From NCBI GenBank assembly GCA_900553635.1, contig USDU01000002.1, positions 1-34,512 of the forward strand: a DNA stretch of 34,512 nt. Reading direction: 5' to 3'. Of the stretch, positions 1 through 9,311 are shown in pieces. The translations under genes were made by a program, and so were the position numbers. The notes beneath the pieces are model-generated. The model saw only the letters and a list, made by a program, of their open reading frames with translations. It had not been told where the DNA came from and ran no database searches. How positions within the stretch are numbered: position 1 is the stretch's first letter; the number at the start of each line of letters is the position of its first letter. Source of the stretch: an uncultured Lachnospiraceae bacterium. GTDB lineage: Bacteria > Bacillota_A > Clostridia > Lachnospirales > Lachnospiraceae.

Positions 1-1
1 C

Positions 2-2338
2 CATGCTTATAGCACTTGGATCGCGACAGGAGTCTATAGCTTTGATAGTGACAAAGTAAAGGCTGGTGATGTAGTGAAGGCAGCGCTGGATGAAGCAGGC
101 CTTACCTATGAAGGATTGGAAAATAATTACATCAGCATGATTAAAGCGCCGGATGTATGTGGCGGCTATGAACTGCGGGAGAAGGATAACGGCGCAAATT
201 CCGGCTGGATGTATACCGTAAATGGTGTCCATGTCGACAGAGGAATGAACAGCTGGTATGTAAGTACCGGGGACGAGATTATACTCCACTATATAGATGA
301 CTACAAGATCGAGCAGGCTGATATGACAGACGGTTCAGAGGGATATGTGCCGGAGGGAAATGCTTCGACCTGGAACAAGTGGCTGGAAGCACCGGACGAG
401 ACTCCGGGAGCCAAAGAAAGAGCTGCTGTGGTAACAGGTAAGATTAATCAGATTGGTAAGACGATCGAACTGACAGAAGTGTGTGAAACAAAGATTGCTG
501 CAGCTCGCGAGGCTTATGATGAGCTGAATCGGGAAGAAAAGAGTTATGTGGAGAATTATCCGACTTTGAAGAAAGCAGAGGAACTTCTGGCAGATCTGAA
601 GAAAGTAGCGGCAGATCAGGCTGCGGCTCAGCCGGTTATTGAACTGATTGAGCAGCTTCCGGAGAATGCAGATGATCTAACCTTGGAGGAGCATCAGCAA
701 CTGGTAATTGAGGCAAGAACGGCGTACGGAAAACTTACACGGGATCAGAAGAAATACGTTCCGGATGAGTTAAAGGGCAGACTGGAAACTGCAGAGGAGC
801 GCATAGCTGAACTGCTGGAAGAGGCAGCGCCGGAACTGCTGATTAAAGAAATTGAGGCACTTCCGTCCAAGGACGAAGTAGAGCTGACAGATGAAATCAA
901 AGCTGCGATTGAAAGCGCAAACGCTCATTACGATGCTTTGAGTCCGGAACAGAAGGAATATCTGAAAAAGAATGCTCCGGACAGTCTGGCTAAGCTGGAT
1001 GAGGTCAACAATGCGCTGAATAACCTGATAAAGAAGGCGGAGGAAGAGGCAGAAGCCAACAAGGTAGCGGCTATGCTGGATGCACTTCCGGCTGCGGAAG
1101 ATGTCATGTTTGCAGACAAGTCAGAGATTGGAGCTGCAAGAGCGGCTTATGATGCGCTTGAGAAACTGCAGGAACTTGTAGACCCTGGTCTTGTAAAGAA
1201 GCTGACAGATGCAGAAGGCAGATTGGAGGAACTGCAGGCCGGAGTAGATACGGTTGCAGGAATGGTTGACGCACTTCCGGATGTGGATGAGCTGACGATC
1301 GCAGACGCAGATCAGGTCAAAGAAGCAAGAAATGCGTACGATGCGTTGAATAAGGATCAGAAACGACTTCTGACAGAAAATGGTGTCCTGAGCGATCTGT
1401 TGGTAGCAGAGAATCAGATGAGTTGGCTTCAGAAGGATGCGGATGCAATCAAGAAGGTAACGGATCGTATTAACAGTCTTCCGGCAGTAAAAGATTTGAA
1501 ACTGGCGGATAAGTCTGCTGTACAGGCGGCAAGAAATGCATATGAGAATTTGAGTAAAGAGCAGAAAGAACGTGTATCTGTGGATACCTTGAATGCTCTG
1601 ATAGCATGTGAGAAGGAGATTGATAGACTGGAGGCACTGGCACCCAATCCGGATCCGACTCCGAAGCCGACTCCGACGCCTGATCCGGAACCAAGCGACA
1701 AGACTGTGACACTGACCTATCAGAATTACCCGATTTCTGTAACAGGTAAGCTGTCCGGATACGAACTGCGTCTGGTGGGCCTGAAGGCAACGGATGATTG
1801 TGTAAAGCGGATGCAGAACAAGATCAGTACCAGAGAAGCGCTGATTCGTCTTTATGACGTAAAACTGTATCTGAATGGTACGGAAGTAGACTGGGATAAA
1901 GAGGTTACAATCAATTTCCAGGTGGGCGATAAGTATAACGGCAAGAAGCTGACGGTACTCCATGATGTGGATGGAAGCATCGAGAAGCTAAAAGGAACCG
2001 TAAGCGACGGAATCCTGAGTGTAACTGCAGATTCCTTAAGCCCCTTCGGTGTAGTTGTTACCGCATCTACCGTGACTGGAAGCGGCGTAACGAACATTGA
2101 TTCCACAACTACGAACACTACTACGACGGTAACCAACGGTAACCTGAGCGGAACAACGAATAATACATCTGCAGAAGGTGTGACTGGCAATGTGACAAGC
2201 GCACAGACAGGAGACAATACCGATATTCTTCTGCCGGTAGCGGGACTGATTACAGCATCTGGCGTACTTGCAGGCGTGGTTCTCTATTATAAGAAAAAGA
2301 GAAAGAACACAGGAGTACAGACGGAGGAAGAGAAGTAA
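2..2338 (+). CDS. Wall-anchored DUF4430 (transcobalamin-like) surface protein, 5' end outside window
   Basis: The frame is open from base 2, so the true start lies upstream; 778 residues are visible. Visible residues 1-100 form a DUF4430 domain, the fold of the beta domain of transcobalamin and intrinsic factor, with the hallmark SGWMYTVNG near residue 67 and a closing GDEIILHY. Next come six helical repeats of about 70 residues (142-549), a Pro/Asp/Thr linker, a beta-rich domain (about 568-690) and a Thr/Asn-rich stalk. The C terminus has QTGD, a hydrophobic segment and a KKKRK tail, a degenerate sortase signal (no Leu-Pro before QTGD). This predicts a protein held in the wall with its ligand domain exposed. 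The next gene starts directly after its stop codon, so the two are probably co-transcribed. The ligand is inferred from fold and context only. Confidence 0.85.
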   Translation, partial: HAYSTWIATGVYSFDSDKVKAGDVVKAALDEAGLTYEGLENNYISMIKAPDVCGGYELREKDNGANSGWMYTVNGVHVDRGMNSWYVSTGDEIILHYIDDYKIEQADMTDGSEGYVPEGNASTWNKWLEAPDETPGAKERAAVVTGKINQIGKTIELTEVCETKIAAAREAYDELNREEKSYVENYPTLKKAEELLADLKKVAADQAAAQPVIELIEQLPENADDLTLEEHQQLVIEARTAYGKLTRDQKKYVPDELKGRLETAEERIAELLEEAAPELLIKEIEALPSKDEVELTDEIKAAIESANAHYDALSPEQKEYLKKNAPDSLAKLDEVNNALNNLIKKAEEEAEANKVAAMLDALPAAEDVMFADKSEIGAARAAYDALEKLQELVDPGLVKKLTDAEGRLEELQAGVDTVAGMVDALPDVDELTIADADQVKEARNAYDALNKDQKRLLTENGVLSDLLVAENQMSWLQKDADAIKKVTDRINSLPAVKDLKLADKSAVQAARNAYENLSKEQKERVSVDTLNALIACEKEIDRLEALAPNPDPTPKPTPTPDPEPSDKTVTLTYQNYPISVTGKLSGYELRLVGLKATDDCVKRMQNKISTREALIRLYDVKLYLNGTEVDWDKEVTINFQVGDKYNGKKLTVLHDVDGSIEKLKGTVSDGILSVTADSLSPFGVVVTASTVTGSGVTNIDSTTTNTTTTVTNGNLSGTTNNTSAEGVTGNVTSAQTGDNTDILLPVAGLITASGVLAGVVLYYKKKRKNTGVQTEEEK
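425..1648 (+). repeat. Six in-frame helical repeats in the surface protein
   Basis: Six protein repeats of about 65-75 residues share the pattern I..LP....L...D...V..AR.AYD.L...QK..V....L..AE..I..L. They are divergent at the DNA level, so this is an old protein duplication rather than a recent tandem repeat. One more copy of the same unit occurs in the neighbouring protein around bases 4004-4185 (DRIDALPDVGVLTLDDKDTV). They probably form a rigid helical stalk. Confidence 0.75.
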
Positions 2339-5300
2339 ATGAAAAATAGAATCGTAAGTCTTTTTCTGGCTGCGACTATGGTTCTCGGTCTTTGCCCGGT
2401 ATCCATCCGGGCAGAGGCTGCCTCTGCCGATACGGTACAGGTACAGGAAGCGCCTGAAACAGAGTCGAAGCAGAGCAGCCCGGTGGATGAGGAGCCTGTG
2501 ATTACAGGTACCGGTTCCGAAGAAGAGCTGCCACCGGAGGAGCCTGTGATTATCGGTGCCGGCGAAGAGCAGGGCGCGGAAAGTGAAGATGTAAAGCAGG
2601 AAGAGACAAAACAAGAGGAGACAAAGCAAGAGAAGTCTCAGGAATCCGAGGATTTCTGGGATGAAGACGAAGAACTGATGCTGTACGGATTTTTGGATCC
2701 GGATACGGAGGAAGAGGGAAAGCAGCTTTCCATAGGCTCCTATGACCTGAATACAGTGATTTCTCAGACTGTGAGCTGGAAGAAAGGAAATAATTCTAGC
2801 ATTCTGGATAATGAAGTCTTCTTGAACAGTGTCAGTAGCACCAGCACGGATTGGACAGTACTGTTTCTGGGCCGTCTGGGTTTGGGCAGCGAGGAGGAGT
2901 ATCAAGCAGTCCGGAACCGGGCCAATACCTATGTGATGGACAAGTACGCAAAGAATCCCGACAAAGGATTGAGTACTAATACCCCGACAGAGTGGCATCG
3001 TCTGACGATGGCTGTGCTGGCGGCAGGCGGAGACCCCACCAATGTGGGCGGCCATGATCTGATAGCGGATGGCACCTATAACTGCCTGGCAGGTGCACCC
3101 TGGGATCAGGGTATGAACGGCGCGGCCTGGGCATTGCTGGCCTTGGATTCCAGGGGCTATGAAGTGCCGAAAAATGCGAAATATACGAGAGAAAATTTAA
3201 TAAAGCATATTTTGGATGCGAAGCTTTCCGGAGGCGGCTGGTCACAGGATGGGAAGAGCCAAAATCTTGATCTCGATACAAGTGCCATGATAGTTTATGC
3301 GCTGGCACCCTACTATGCGGCAAATGCGGATGTGCGGAAAGCAGTTGATGACTGCCTGAATGTATTTAAAGAGAAAATATCAGAAGAGGGCGATTATATA
3401 TATGGAAAAAGCTATACTTGCGAATCTACGGCACAGGTAATCATAGCATTTGCGGCAATGGGAATCGATCCATCGGGAATTACGAATGCAAAATCCGGAA
3501 AGAGTCTGTTTGATGGATTGATGAAATATTATCTGAAGGATACAGGAGGTTTTCTGCATGCTTTTGATGAGGATCCGAAACAGAATATCGATCCGAATCC
3601 CATGGCGACCGATCAGGCAATGGAAGCCATCGCAGCATACCTTTACTACAAAGAAGGCCTGGCTCTGTTCGATTTCCGCGCCAAAGCCAACACTACCCAG
3701 TACGTGGCTCAGGCCGACAACGGCAGTGTCTTCACCGCCGAGGCCGGAGCCACCACATACCTGTATGTGGGACCAGGGGTAACGAAGCTTAACTTCACGA
3801 ACCTGCCCGTAGGCAACTATGACGCAGCGGAGGTAACCGTAGGGGAGCAGAGCTGGAAGACCGGTATTCGGGGCGCGGATGGCTATACGCCGGTGGACGG
3901 CGAAATTCCGGTGGCAGACGGAACCGTACTCAATATTGCGGTGACAAAGCAGGATGGCAGCACCGAGAACTGGACGCTGACCGTACATACCAGCGCGGAT
4001 GCGGAGACGAAAGCGGTCATGGATCGGATCGACGCATTGCCGGATGTGGGCGTGCTGACCCTGGATGATAAGGATACGGTGCGTTCTGTAAGAGAAGCTT
4101 ATGAGAAGCTGAAAGACGCGGAAAAAGCACAGGTTACCAATGTGGACAAGCTGGCAGAGCTGGAGGCTCGCCTGAAGGAACTGGAAGCAGCGGCGGAGAA
4201 AGAGCTGGCGGCGAAGCGTGCGGCCCTGGAAAAGAATGTGAACGCCATTGCTACTCCGGTGAAGATCGGGGACAAGAGTCTGGTGAACCAGTACCTGCTG
4301 GAGCTGAACGCACTGGGAGACTGGGATGGCAAGGCAGCGATGGAGAAGAAATTAAACGGATATTTGACAGATATCGCGGCCCGGCAGAAGCTGGTGGATG
4401 ATCTGGACAAGGATATCTGGAATCAGGTAGATCCCCTGCGTGTCAGCCAGTCCAAGGCAGGCACTGTGAAGAAGCTGATGAGCCGCTACGCGGCGCTACG
4501 GCTGGATGAGCAGAAGCTTCTGGCGAACGTTCAGAGCCTGCAGGACGCAGCAGTCATCATCGACTCCCTGGAGGATGGTATCGTACCGAAGAAGGTATTT
4601 GAGAACCTGATGTCCACGAAGGAGACCTTTGTGTACTATGGCCTGACGCCGGACGGGGATGCTTATACATTGACCTGGGACGGTAAGACCGTGACCTCCG
4701 CGAAGGATGTGCAGGCAGGTGTGAAGATGACCACCGGAAGCGGCACAGCCAGCGGAACGGCGGCGCAGATTGAGTTTTACCAGAGTGGCAGCATGAACGG
4801 TTCGGTGACTCTGAGCGCTGAAACCAGTGTTAAGAGCGGAAGCTGGAAGACCTACTGGATGAACCCGGATAAACTGAAGATTCAGAGTGCGAAGACGGCG
4901 ACCGTTTCATCCGGAAAGCTGAATATGATGGTAACCATTGGAGGCCGGTACTGGCTGTCTACGAAGGATCTGCGGCTGGAGGGAACGACGGCCAGCGGAC
5001 GGACGACAGAAATCAGCTCCATTCTCTCAACGCAGGGTGTAAAGAGTCTGATTAACAATGGAAAGACCACGATTAGTTCCATTCAGAGTACAGGCAGTAA
5101 GGGCGGCAGTACCACACTGGGAACCCGGAAGGCTTTGGAGAATGGCATGGTGTCCTCTTCCGAGCTGAAAGGGATCCAGGGAAAGAACGTAAATCTGAAG
5201 GCCAATGGAGATATCTCCGATACGGTTTCCTATACCTTTACTATCAACGGTGAGGACGTGAAGGTGACCAAGGACTGGAAGTATCATATTCAGACCGACT

Positions 5301-5848
5301 GCAAGTATGAGGACGATATCAAGGAACTGGCAGTGAAGCCGCTCATCCTCTGCATGGAGGGAACCGGTACATTCCCGGGCAAGATGCTCCTGACTCTGCA
5401 TACAGAGCTGGAAGATGATGAATTACTGTTATTTAAATTTGATCCGATTAACCGCAAAGCGGAGTATGTCAAGAAGGTTAGTGTGGAAGACGGAGTAATG
5501 GAGTTTACGCTTCAGGAAAGCGGCCACTATTTCCTTGCAAAGCGGGCCCTGGCAGGTTCCTTAAATGACAGTACCGACGCAGAGCAGGCTGTGATCAAAA
5601 ATGAGTCTGACGCAGCCGGGGATACGCCCTGGGATGAATCCCAGGAGGCAGTCGTGCTTGGCAATGGACAGGAAGCCCAGAGAAAGACCGAGACTATCCG
5701 TTGGGTGCTGATCGGGCTGATTGCTCTGATGTGTGGCGCTACGGTGGTATGGATTCTTCACAATAAGCGTCTGGAGGCGAGGGAAGCTGCTGACGAGGCG
5801 GCGGATAATGCTTCCGAGACGGACGACAGGAAGGATGGAGAGGAATGA
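2339..5848 (+). CDS. Membrane-anchored alpha/alpha-barrel (prenyltransferase-like) surface protein
   Basis: The 1169-residue protein starts with a signal peptide (residues 1-27, ending near RAEA) and a very acidic region (30-130) with KQEET repeats. Residues about 140-445 form an alpha/alpha toroid of the prenyltransferase/squalene-cyclase superfamily, with GGGWSQDG, LDLDTSAM and DTGGFLHAF segments typical of these helix-pair repeats. The same fold makes up the alpha domain of intrinsic factor and transcobalamin. A beta-sandwich (about 455-550), one AR.AY helical repeat (556-615) and further uncharacterised domains follow. The end has a single membrane helix (about 1118-1140) and a charged tail; no LPXTG is visible. 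Its start follows the previous stop directly, with GGAGGAAGAG upstream, and its stop overlaps the next gene by ATGA. A cyclase enzyme is unlikely for an exported protein; ligand binding is the better guess. Confidence 0.8.
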   Translation: MKNRIVSLFLAATMVLGLCPVSIRAEAASADTVQVQEAPETESKQSSPVDEEPVITGTGSEEELPPEEPVIIGAGEEQGAESEDVKQEETKQEETKQEKSQESEDFWDEDEELMLYGFLDPDTEEEGKQLSIGSYDLNTVISQTVSWKKGNNSSILDNEVFLNSVSSTSTDWTVLFLGRLGLGSEEEYQAVRNRANTYVMDKYAKNPDKGLSTNTPTEWHRLTMAVLAAGGDPTNVGGHDLIADGTYNCLAGAPWDQGMNGAAWALLALDSRGYEVPKNAKYTRENLIKHILDAKLSGGGWSQDGKSQNLDLDTSAMIVYALAPYYAANADVRKAVDDCLNVFKEKISEEGDYIYGKSYTCESTAQVIIAFAAMGIDPSGITNAKSGKSLFDGLMKYYLKDTGGFLHAFDEDPKQNIDPNPMATDQAMEAIAAYLYYKEGLALFDFRAKANTTQYVAQADNGSVFTAEAGATTYLYVGPGVTKLNFTNLPVGNYDAAEVTVGEQSWKTGIRGADGYTPVDGEIPVADGTVLNIAVTKQDGSTENWTLTVHTSADAETKAVMDRIDALPDVGVLTLDDKDTVRSVREAYEKLKDAEKAQVTNVDKLAELEARLKELEAAAEKELAAKRAALEKNVNAIATPVKIGDKSLVNQYLLELNALGDWDGKAAMEKKLNGYLTDIAARQKLVDDLDKDIWNQVDPLRVSQSKAGTVKKLMSRYAALRLDEQKLLANVQSLQDAAVIIDSLEDGIVPKKVFENLMSTKETFVYYGLTPDGDAYTLTWDGKTVTSAKDVQAGVKMTTGSGTASGTAAQIEFYQSGSMNGSVTLSAETSVKSGSWKTYWMNPDKLKIQSAKTATVSSGKLNMMVTIGGRYWLSTKDLRLEGTTASGRTTEISSILSTQGVKSLINNGKTTISSIQSTGSKGGSTTLGTRKALENGMVSSSELKGIQGKNVNLKANGDISDTVSYTFTINGEDVKVTKDWKYHIQTDCKYEDDIKELAVKPLILCMEGTGTFPGKMLLTLHTELEDDELLLFKFDPINRKAEYVKKVSVEDGVMEFTLQESGHYFLAKRALAGSLNDSTDAEQAVIKNESDAAGDTPWDESQEAVVLGNGQEAQRKTETIRWVLIGLIALMCGATVVWILHNKRLEAREAADEAADNASETDDRKDGEE

Positions 5849-6684
5849 GACAGAAGACGAAACGCTTAGGACTCTGTCTCCTGCTGGTTCTGACCCTGCT
5901 TTTAGGCGGGTGTCAGACCAGCGCAGTGAAACAGGAACAGGCTTCGACGGAGACGGCTGCGGCTGATACGGCGGAGCAGAAGCAGGAGACCACGGAAAGA
6001 GAGGACACGAAGGAGCCGGAGTATATCGACGGGGACTATGTGGACGAGCATTACGGGGATCAGGAAGAGGAGGATCTGAGCAAATATAAGACCGGCTCTT
6101 CCACAAAGACAGCCACAGGCAGCACGGGTACAAGCGGAACTACCGGAAGTAATGGAAACACGACAGGAACAGGCTCGTCCGGTGAGGCAGCCAGCGCGGA
6201 TAACTACTATACAGACCCGATTCCGGAAGGAAAGCCGATCCCGGTAGAACCCCAGGATCAGGTAGTAGACAGCGGCAAGCAGCTCACATGTACCCTGTAC
6301 GTGGAATGCTCCACCATCCTGAATAACATGGATGACCTGACAGAGGGCAAAGCAGACTGGGTTCCTTCCGACGGCGTGATTTACGGCCCGAAGACGGTGA
6401 CCTTCTCGGCAGGGGAATCGGTCTATGACATTCTGCAGAGAGAGATGCGGAACAACCGTATCCATATGGAATCTCAGTTTACCGCCATGTATAACAGTGC
6501 CTATGTGCAGGGTATCAACAACCTGTATGAGAAGGACTGCGGCGAGTTATCCGGCTGGATGTACTGCGTGAATGGCTGGTATCCGAACTACGGATGCAGC
6601 CGCTATCAGGTACAGTCCGGCGATGTGATTGAATGGCATTACACCTGCGATCTGGGAAATGATCTGGGCGCGGGTATGTCTTAA
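5845..6684 (+). CDS. DUF4430 (transcobalamin-like) lipoprotein
   Basis: The 279-residue protein has a classic lipoprotein signal with lipobox LLGGC (Cys23). A flexible acidic and then Ser/Thr/Gly-rich linker (about 25-120) is followed by a C-terminal DUF4430 domain (149-270) carrying SAGESVYDIL, SGWMYCVNGWYPNYG and SGDVIEWHY. Those are the core motifs of the transcobalamin-like C-terminal domain, and SGWMY.VNG is shared with the wall-anchored protein upstream. The start overlaps the preceding stop codon (ATGA), so translation is probably coupled. It would sit on the outer face of the membrane next to the ECF transporter encoded downstream and is the best candidate for the substrate-delivering protein. 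This is inferred from architecture and order. Confidence 0.85.
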   Translation: MRQKTKRLGLCLLLVLTLLLGGCQTSAVKQEQASTETAAADTAEQKQETTEREDTKEPEYIDGDYVDEHYGDQEEEDLSKYKTGSSTKTATGSTGTSGTTGSNGNTTGTGSSGEAASADNYYTDPIPEGKPIPVEPQDQVVDSGKQLTCTLYVECSTILNNMDDLTEGKADWVPSDGVIYGPKTVTFSAGESVYDILQREMRNNRIHMESQFTAMYNSAYVQGINNLYEKDCGELSGWMYCVNGWYPNYGCSRYQVQSGDVIEWHYTCDLGNDLGAGMS

Positions 6685-6702
6685 AAAGTACAGAAATAAG
6701 CT

Positions 6703-6733
6703 TTTAGGCGTCCCATTTTCCGGGACGCCTAAA
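6703..6733 (+). terminator. Hairpin between lipoprotein and ECF T genes
   Basis: A perfect 12-bp stem, TTTAGGCGTCCC paired with GGGACGCCTAAA around a 7-base loop. No U-run follows, so it may be a partial terminator, an mRNA stabiliser or a processing site that sets surface-protein versus transporter levels. Confidence 0.55.
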
Positions 6734-6756
6734 GCTGTCTATAACAGGAGACGAAA

Positions 6757-7644
6757 ATGGACGCTTTTTCCGGATATCATCCGTTAATTAACTTTACTTA
6801 TTTTACCATCGTCATCGGGCTTTCCATGTTTTATATGCACCCGGTATTCCTTGCGCTGTCGCTGGCCGGGTCCGTGAGCTATTCCATCTACCTGAAGGGG
6901 CGGAAGACGGTGAAGGTATTTCTGATTGGAATGCTGCCGGTGTGTCTTCTGACGATGGTGATGAATCCGCTGTTCAGCCATGCGGGGGCGACGATGCTCT
7001 TTTACATGCGAAACGGGAATCCGGTGACGTTGGAATCCATCATGTACGGGCTGGCTTCAGGGCTTATGCTGGCCGGGGTGATCTCCTGGTTTTCGGTGTT
7101 CCATGAGGTGATGACCTCGGACAAATTCATGTATCTTTTCGGAAAGGTGGTTCCAGCCTTTTCGCTGCTGCTGTCCATGACCCTGCGGTTTGTACCGCGG
7201 TTTACAGCCCAGATTAAAAGGGTAGCGGAATCCCAGCAGTGTATCGGCAGAAATGTCAACAATGGGAAAATCTATGAGCGGGCGGCCCACGGTCTGAAGA
7301 TTCTTTCGATTACGACCACGTGGGCGTTGGAAAACAGTGTGGAGACGGCGGACTCCATGAAGTCCCGGGCTTACGGCCTGCGGGGAAGGACGAATTTCAG
7401 TATCTATCGGTTTGACCGAAGGGACGGCGCATTGCTGGCCTTTCTTCTGGGAACGACGGGCGTGCTTCTTACGTGTATGCATCTGCGGAAGCTGAAAATC
7501 CTGTATTTCCCGGTTTTTATTATGAATGAGACAACAACGGGAGCAGTCATCCTGTATATCCTGTACGGGATCCTCTGTATGCTGCCCCTGATTTTAAATA
7601 TTTTGGAGGATATCAAATGGCGCTCTTTGAGATCAGAAATCTGA
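6757..7644 (+). CDS. ECF transporter T component (CbiQ/EcfT-like)
   Basis: A 295-residue polytopic membrane protein with six or so hydrophobic segments. The cytoplasmic coupling region contains SMKSRAYGLRGR, the Ala-Arg-Gly type motif by which T components dock onto the ATPases, and SMTLRFVPRF, also typical. It should couple ATP hydrolysis to substrate release by the S component. GGAGA sits 5 bases before the ATG. The next gene starts inside its 3' end (28-base overlap), so T, ATPase and S are translated as a unit. This is a dedicated group-I ECF module, distinct from the shared ecfA1-ecfA2-ecfT set at 27.8-30.3 kb. Confidence 0.88.
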   Translation: MDAFSGYHPLINFTYFTIVIGLSMFYMHPVFLALSLAGSVSYSIYLKGRKTVKVFLIGMLPVCLLTMVMNPLFSHAGATMLFYMRNGNPVTLESIMYGLASGLMLAGVISWFSVFHEVMTSDKFMYLFGKVVPAFSLLLSMTLRFVPRFTAQIKRVAESQQCIGRNVNNGKIYERAAHGLKILSITTTWALENSVETADSMKSRAYGLRGRTNFSIYRFDRRDGALLAFLLGTTGVLLTCMHLRKLKILYFPVFIMNETTTGAVILYILYGILCMLPLILNILEDIKWRSLRSEI

Positions 7645-9311
7645 CGTTTACTTATCCGGGCCAGCAGGCTCCTGCCCTCAGGGATCTGAGCTTTTCGCTG
7701 GAACAGGGAGAGTTTCTGGTGGTCTGCGGGAAATCGGGCTGCGGAAAGTCTACCTTACTCCGGCATTTTAAAACGGCCATGTCGCCCTACGGGGAGCGGA
7801 AAGGGCAGATTTTACTGGAAGGCCGGGAGCTGGATACGGTCTCGGTGCGGGAACAGGGGGCGCGCATCGGCTATGTGCTCCAGAGTCCCGATAATCAGCT
7901 TGTGACGGATAAGGTCTGGCATGAGCTGGCTTTCGGCCTGGAAAATCTGGGCTATGAGACCGGAACCATCCGACTTCGGGTGGCGGAGATGGCCAGCTTT
8001 TTCGGGATTCAGACCTGGTTTGAGAAGAAGGTGGAGGAGCTGTCAGGCGGCCAGAAGCAGCTTCTGAACCTGGCCGCGGTGATGGCCATGCAGCCGGATC
8101 TGCTGGTGCTGGACGAGCCTACCTCCCAGCTGGACCCGTTGGCGGCGGGGGATTTTCTGGCGACTTTACGGAAGATTAACGCGGAGCTTGGCACGACGAT
8201 TCTCCTCATCGAGCATCGGCTGGAGGAGGTGCTGGCCTACGCGGATCGGGTGATGGTCATGGAGAATGGCCGGATACTGGAGCTGGAAGAGCCCGCGAAG
8301 CTGCCCGCTCGGATTCAGGATAACGATATGTTCCAGGCCATGCCGGTGCCCATGCGGATCTTTGAGGCGCTTTCCGGGGAGGGTTTTAGCCCTGTGACGG
8401 TCCGGGAGGGCCGGGAGTGGCTGGAAGGATGGATGAAGAAGCGGGAGGCTGCTGGGAGCGTCGGTGAGGAAACCCGGCAGGACGGCAGATACCGGGAGAA
8501 GACAGCAGGACAGACCGGGAAGTCTAAACAGGCCGGGAAAGCCGCTTCGGAGGTGGTCATTGAGGCCCGGAACGTGTGGTTCCGGTATGAGAAGGAGCTG
8601 CCGGACGTGGTGCGGGATCTGAACCTGACCGTCCGGAAAGGGGAGCTATACTGCCTGCTGGGTGGAAACGGAACCGGCAAGAGTACCACCTTAAGCCTTC
8701 TTGGACGGATCCGGAAGCCCTACCGGGGCAAGCTGTACCTGAAGGGAAAGGAGCTTGGAAAGTACCGGGAAAGTGAACTATATGGCGCGGTGCTGGGAAT
8801 CTTGCCCCAGAATCCCCAGTGCCTGTTTGTGAAGGATACAGTGGAAAAGGATCTGCGGGAAATGAGTAAGGACGAGGAGCGGCTGCGGGATGTGATTGCG
8901 AAGACGGAGATCGGCCATTTGTTGAACAGCCACCCTTATGATTTGTCCGGCGGGGAACAGCAGCGGGCGGCGCTGGCTAAGGTATTGCTTTTAAATCCGG
9001 AGATCATTTTGTTGGACGAGCCTACCAAGGGACTGGATGGCTTCTATAAGCAGAAGCTGGCGGAGATCCTGAAGGGATTGACGGCGGAGGGCAGGACGAT
9101 TCTGATGGTATCCCACGATATCGAGTTCTGTGCGGAATACGGGGATACCTGCGCGCTGTTTTTCCACGGGGGCGTAGTGACTAGCGCTCCGGCAGGACAG
9201 TTTTTTGCAGGCAACAGCTTTTATACGACAGCGGCCAACCGGATGGCTCGCAAGTGGTATCCGGACGCAGTGACGGCAAAGGATGTGATAGAACGATGCA
9301 GAGAAAGCTAG
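7617..9311 (+). CDS. ECF transporter ATPase, two ATP-binding domains fused
   Basis: The 564 residues contain two complete ABC ATPase domains in one chain. Domain 1: Walker A GKSGCGKST (38-46), Q-loop LQSPDNQ, signature LSGGQ (142-146), Walker B LLVLDEP (162-168), switch His in IEH. Domain 2: Walker A GGNGTGKST (349-357), Q-loop LPQNPQ, signature LSGGEQQR (about 443), Walker B IILLDEP, switch His in VSHD. A charged linker (about 280-312) joins them. The domains correspond to EcfA1 and EcfA2, which are separate proteins in the housekeeping module later in the window. Both sites look catalytically intact. It overlaps the T gene upstream and the S gene downstream. Confidence 0.92.
   Translation: MALFEIRNLTFTYPGQQAPALRDLSFSLEQGEFLVVCGKSGCGKSTLLRHFKTAMSPYGERKGQILLEGRELDTVSVREQGARIGYVLQSPDNQLVTDKVWHELAFGLENLGYETGTIRLRVAEMASFFGIQTWFEKKVEELSGGQKQLLNLAAVMAMQPDLLVLDEPTSQLDPLAAGDFLATLRKINAELGTTILLIEHRLEEVLAYADRVMVMENGRILELEEPAKLPARIQDNDMFQAMPVPMRIFEALSGEGFSPVTVREGREWLEGWMKKREAAGSVGEETRQDGRYREKTAGQTGKSKQAGKAASEVVIEARNVWFRYEKELPDVVRDLNLTVRKGELYCLLGGNGTGKSTTLSLLGRIRKPYRGKLYLKGKELGKYRESELYGAVLGILPQNPQCLFVKDTVEKDLREMSKDEERLRDVIAKTEIGHLLNSHPYDLSGGEQQRAALAKVLLLNPEIILLDEPTKGLDGFYKQKLAEILKGLTAEGRTILMVSHDIEFCAEYGDTCALFFHGGVVTSAPAGQFFAGNSFYTTAANRMARKWYPDAVTAKDVIERCRES

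Noticed and set aside
425..1648. Possible CRISPR-like or tandem DNA repeat
   Set aside because: Periodicity is at protein level only; the DNA copies are too diverged and no spacer structure exists. No CRISPR array was seen anywhere in the window.
1121..3055. Long minus-strand open frames opposite the surface-protein genes
   Set aside because: They lie antisense to clear domain-bearing genes, have Cys/Ile/Leu-rich sequences without any family pattern, and lack ribosome sites; they are shadows of the repetitive plus-strand codons.
2339..5848. True terpene cyclase activity of the barrel protein
   Set aside because: The protein is exported and acidic, and no DXDD-type cyclase motif was seen; ligand binding fits the context better.
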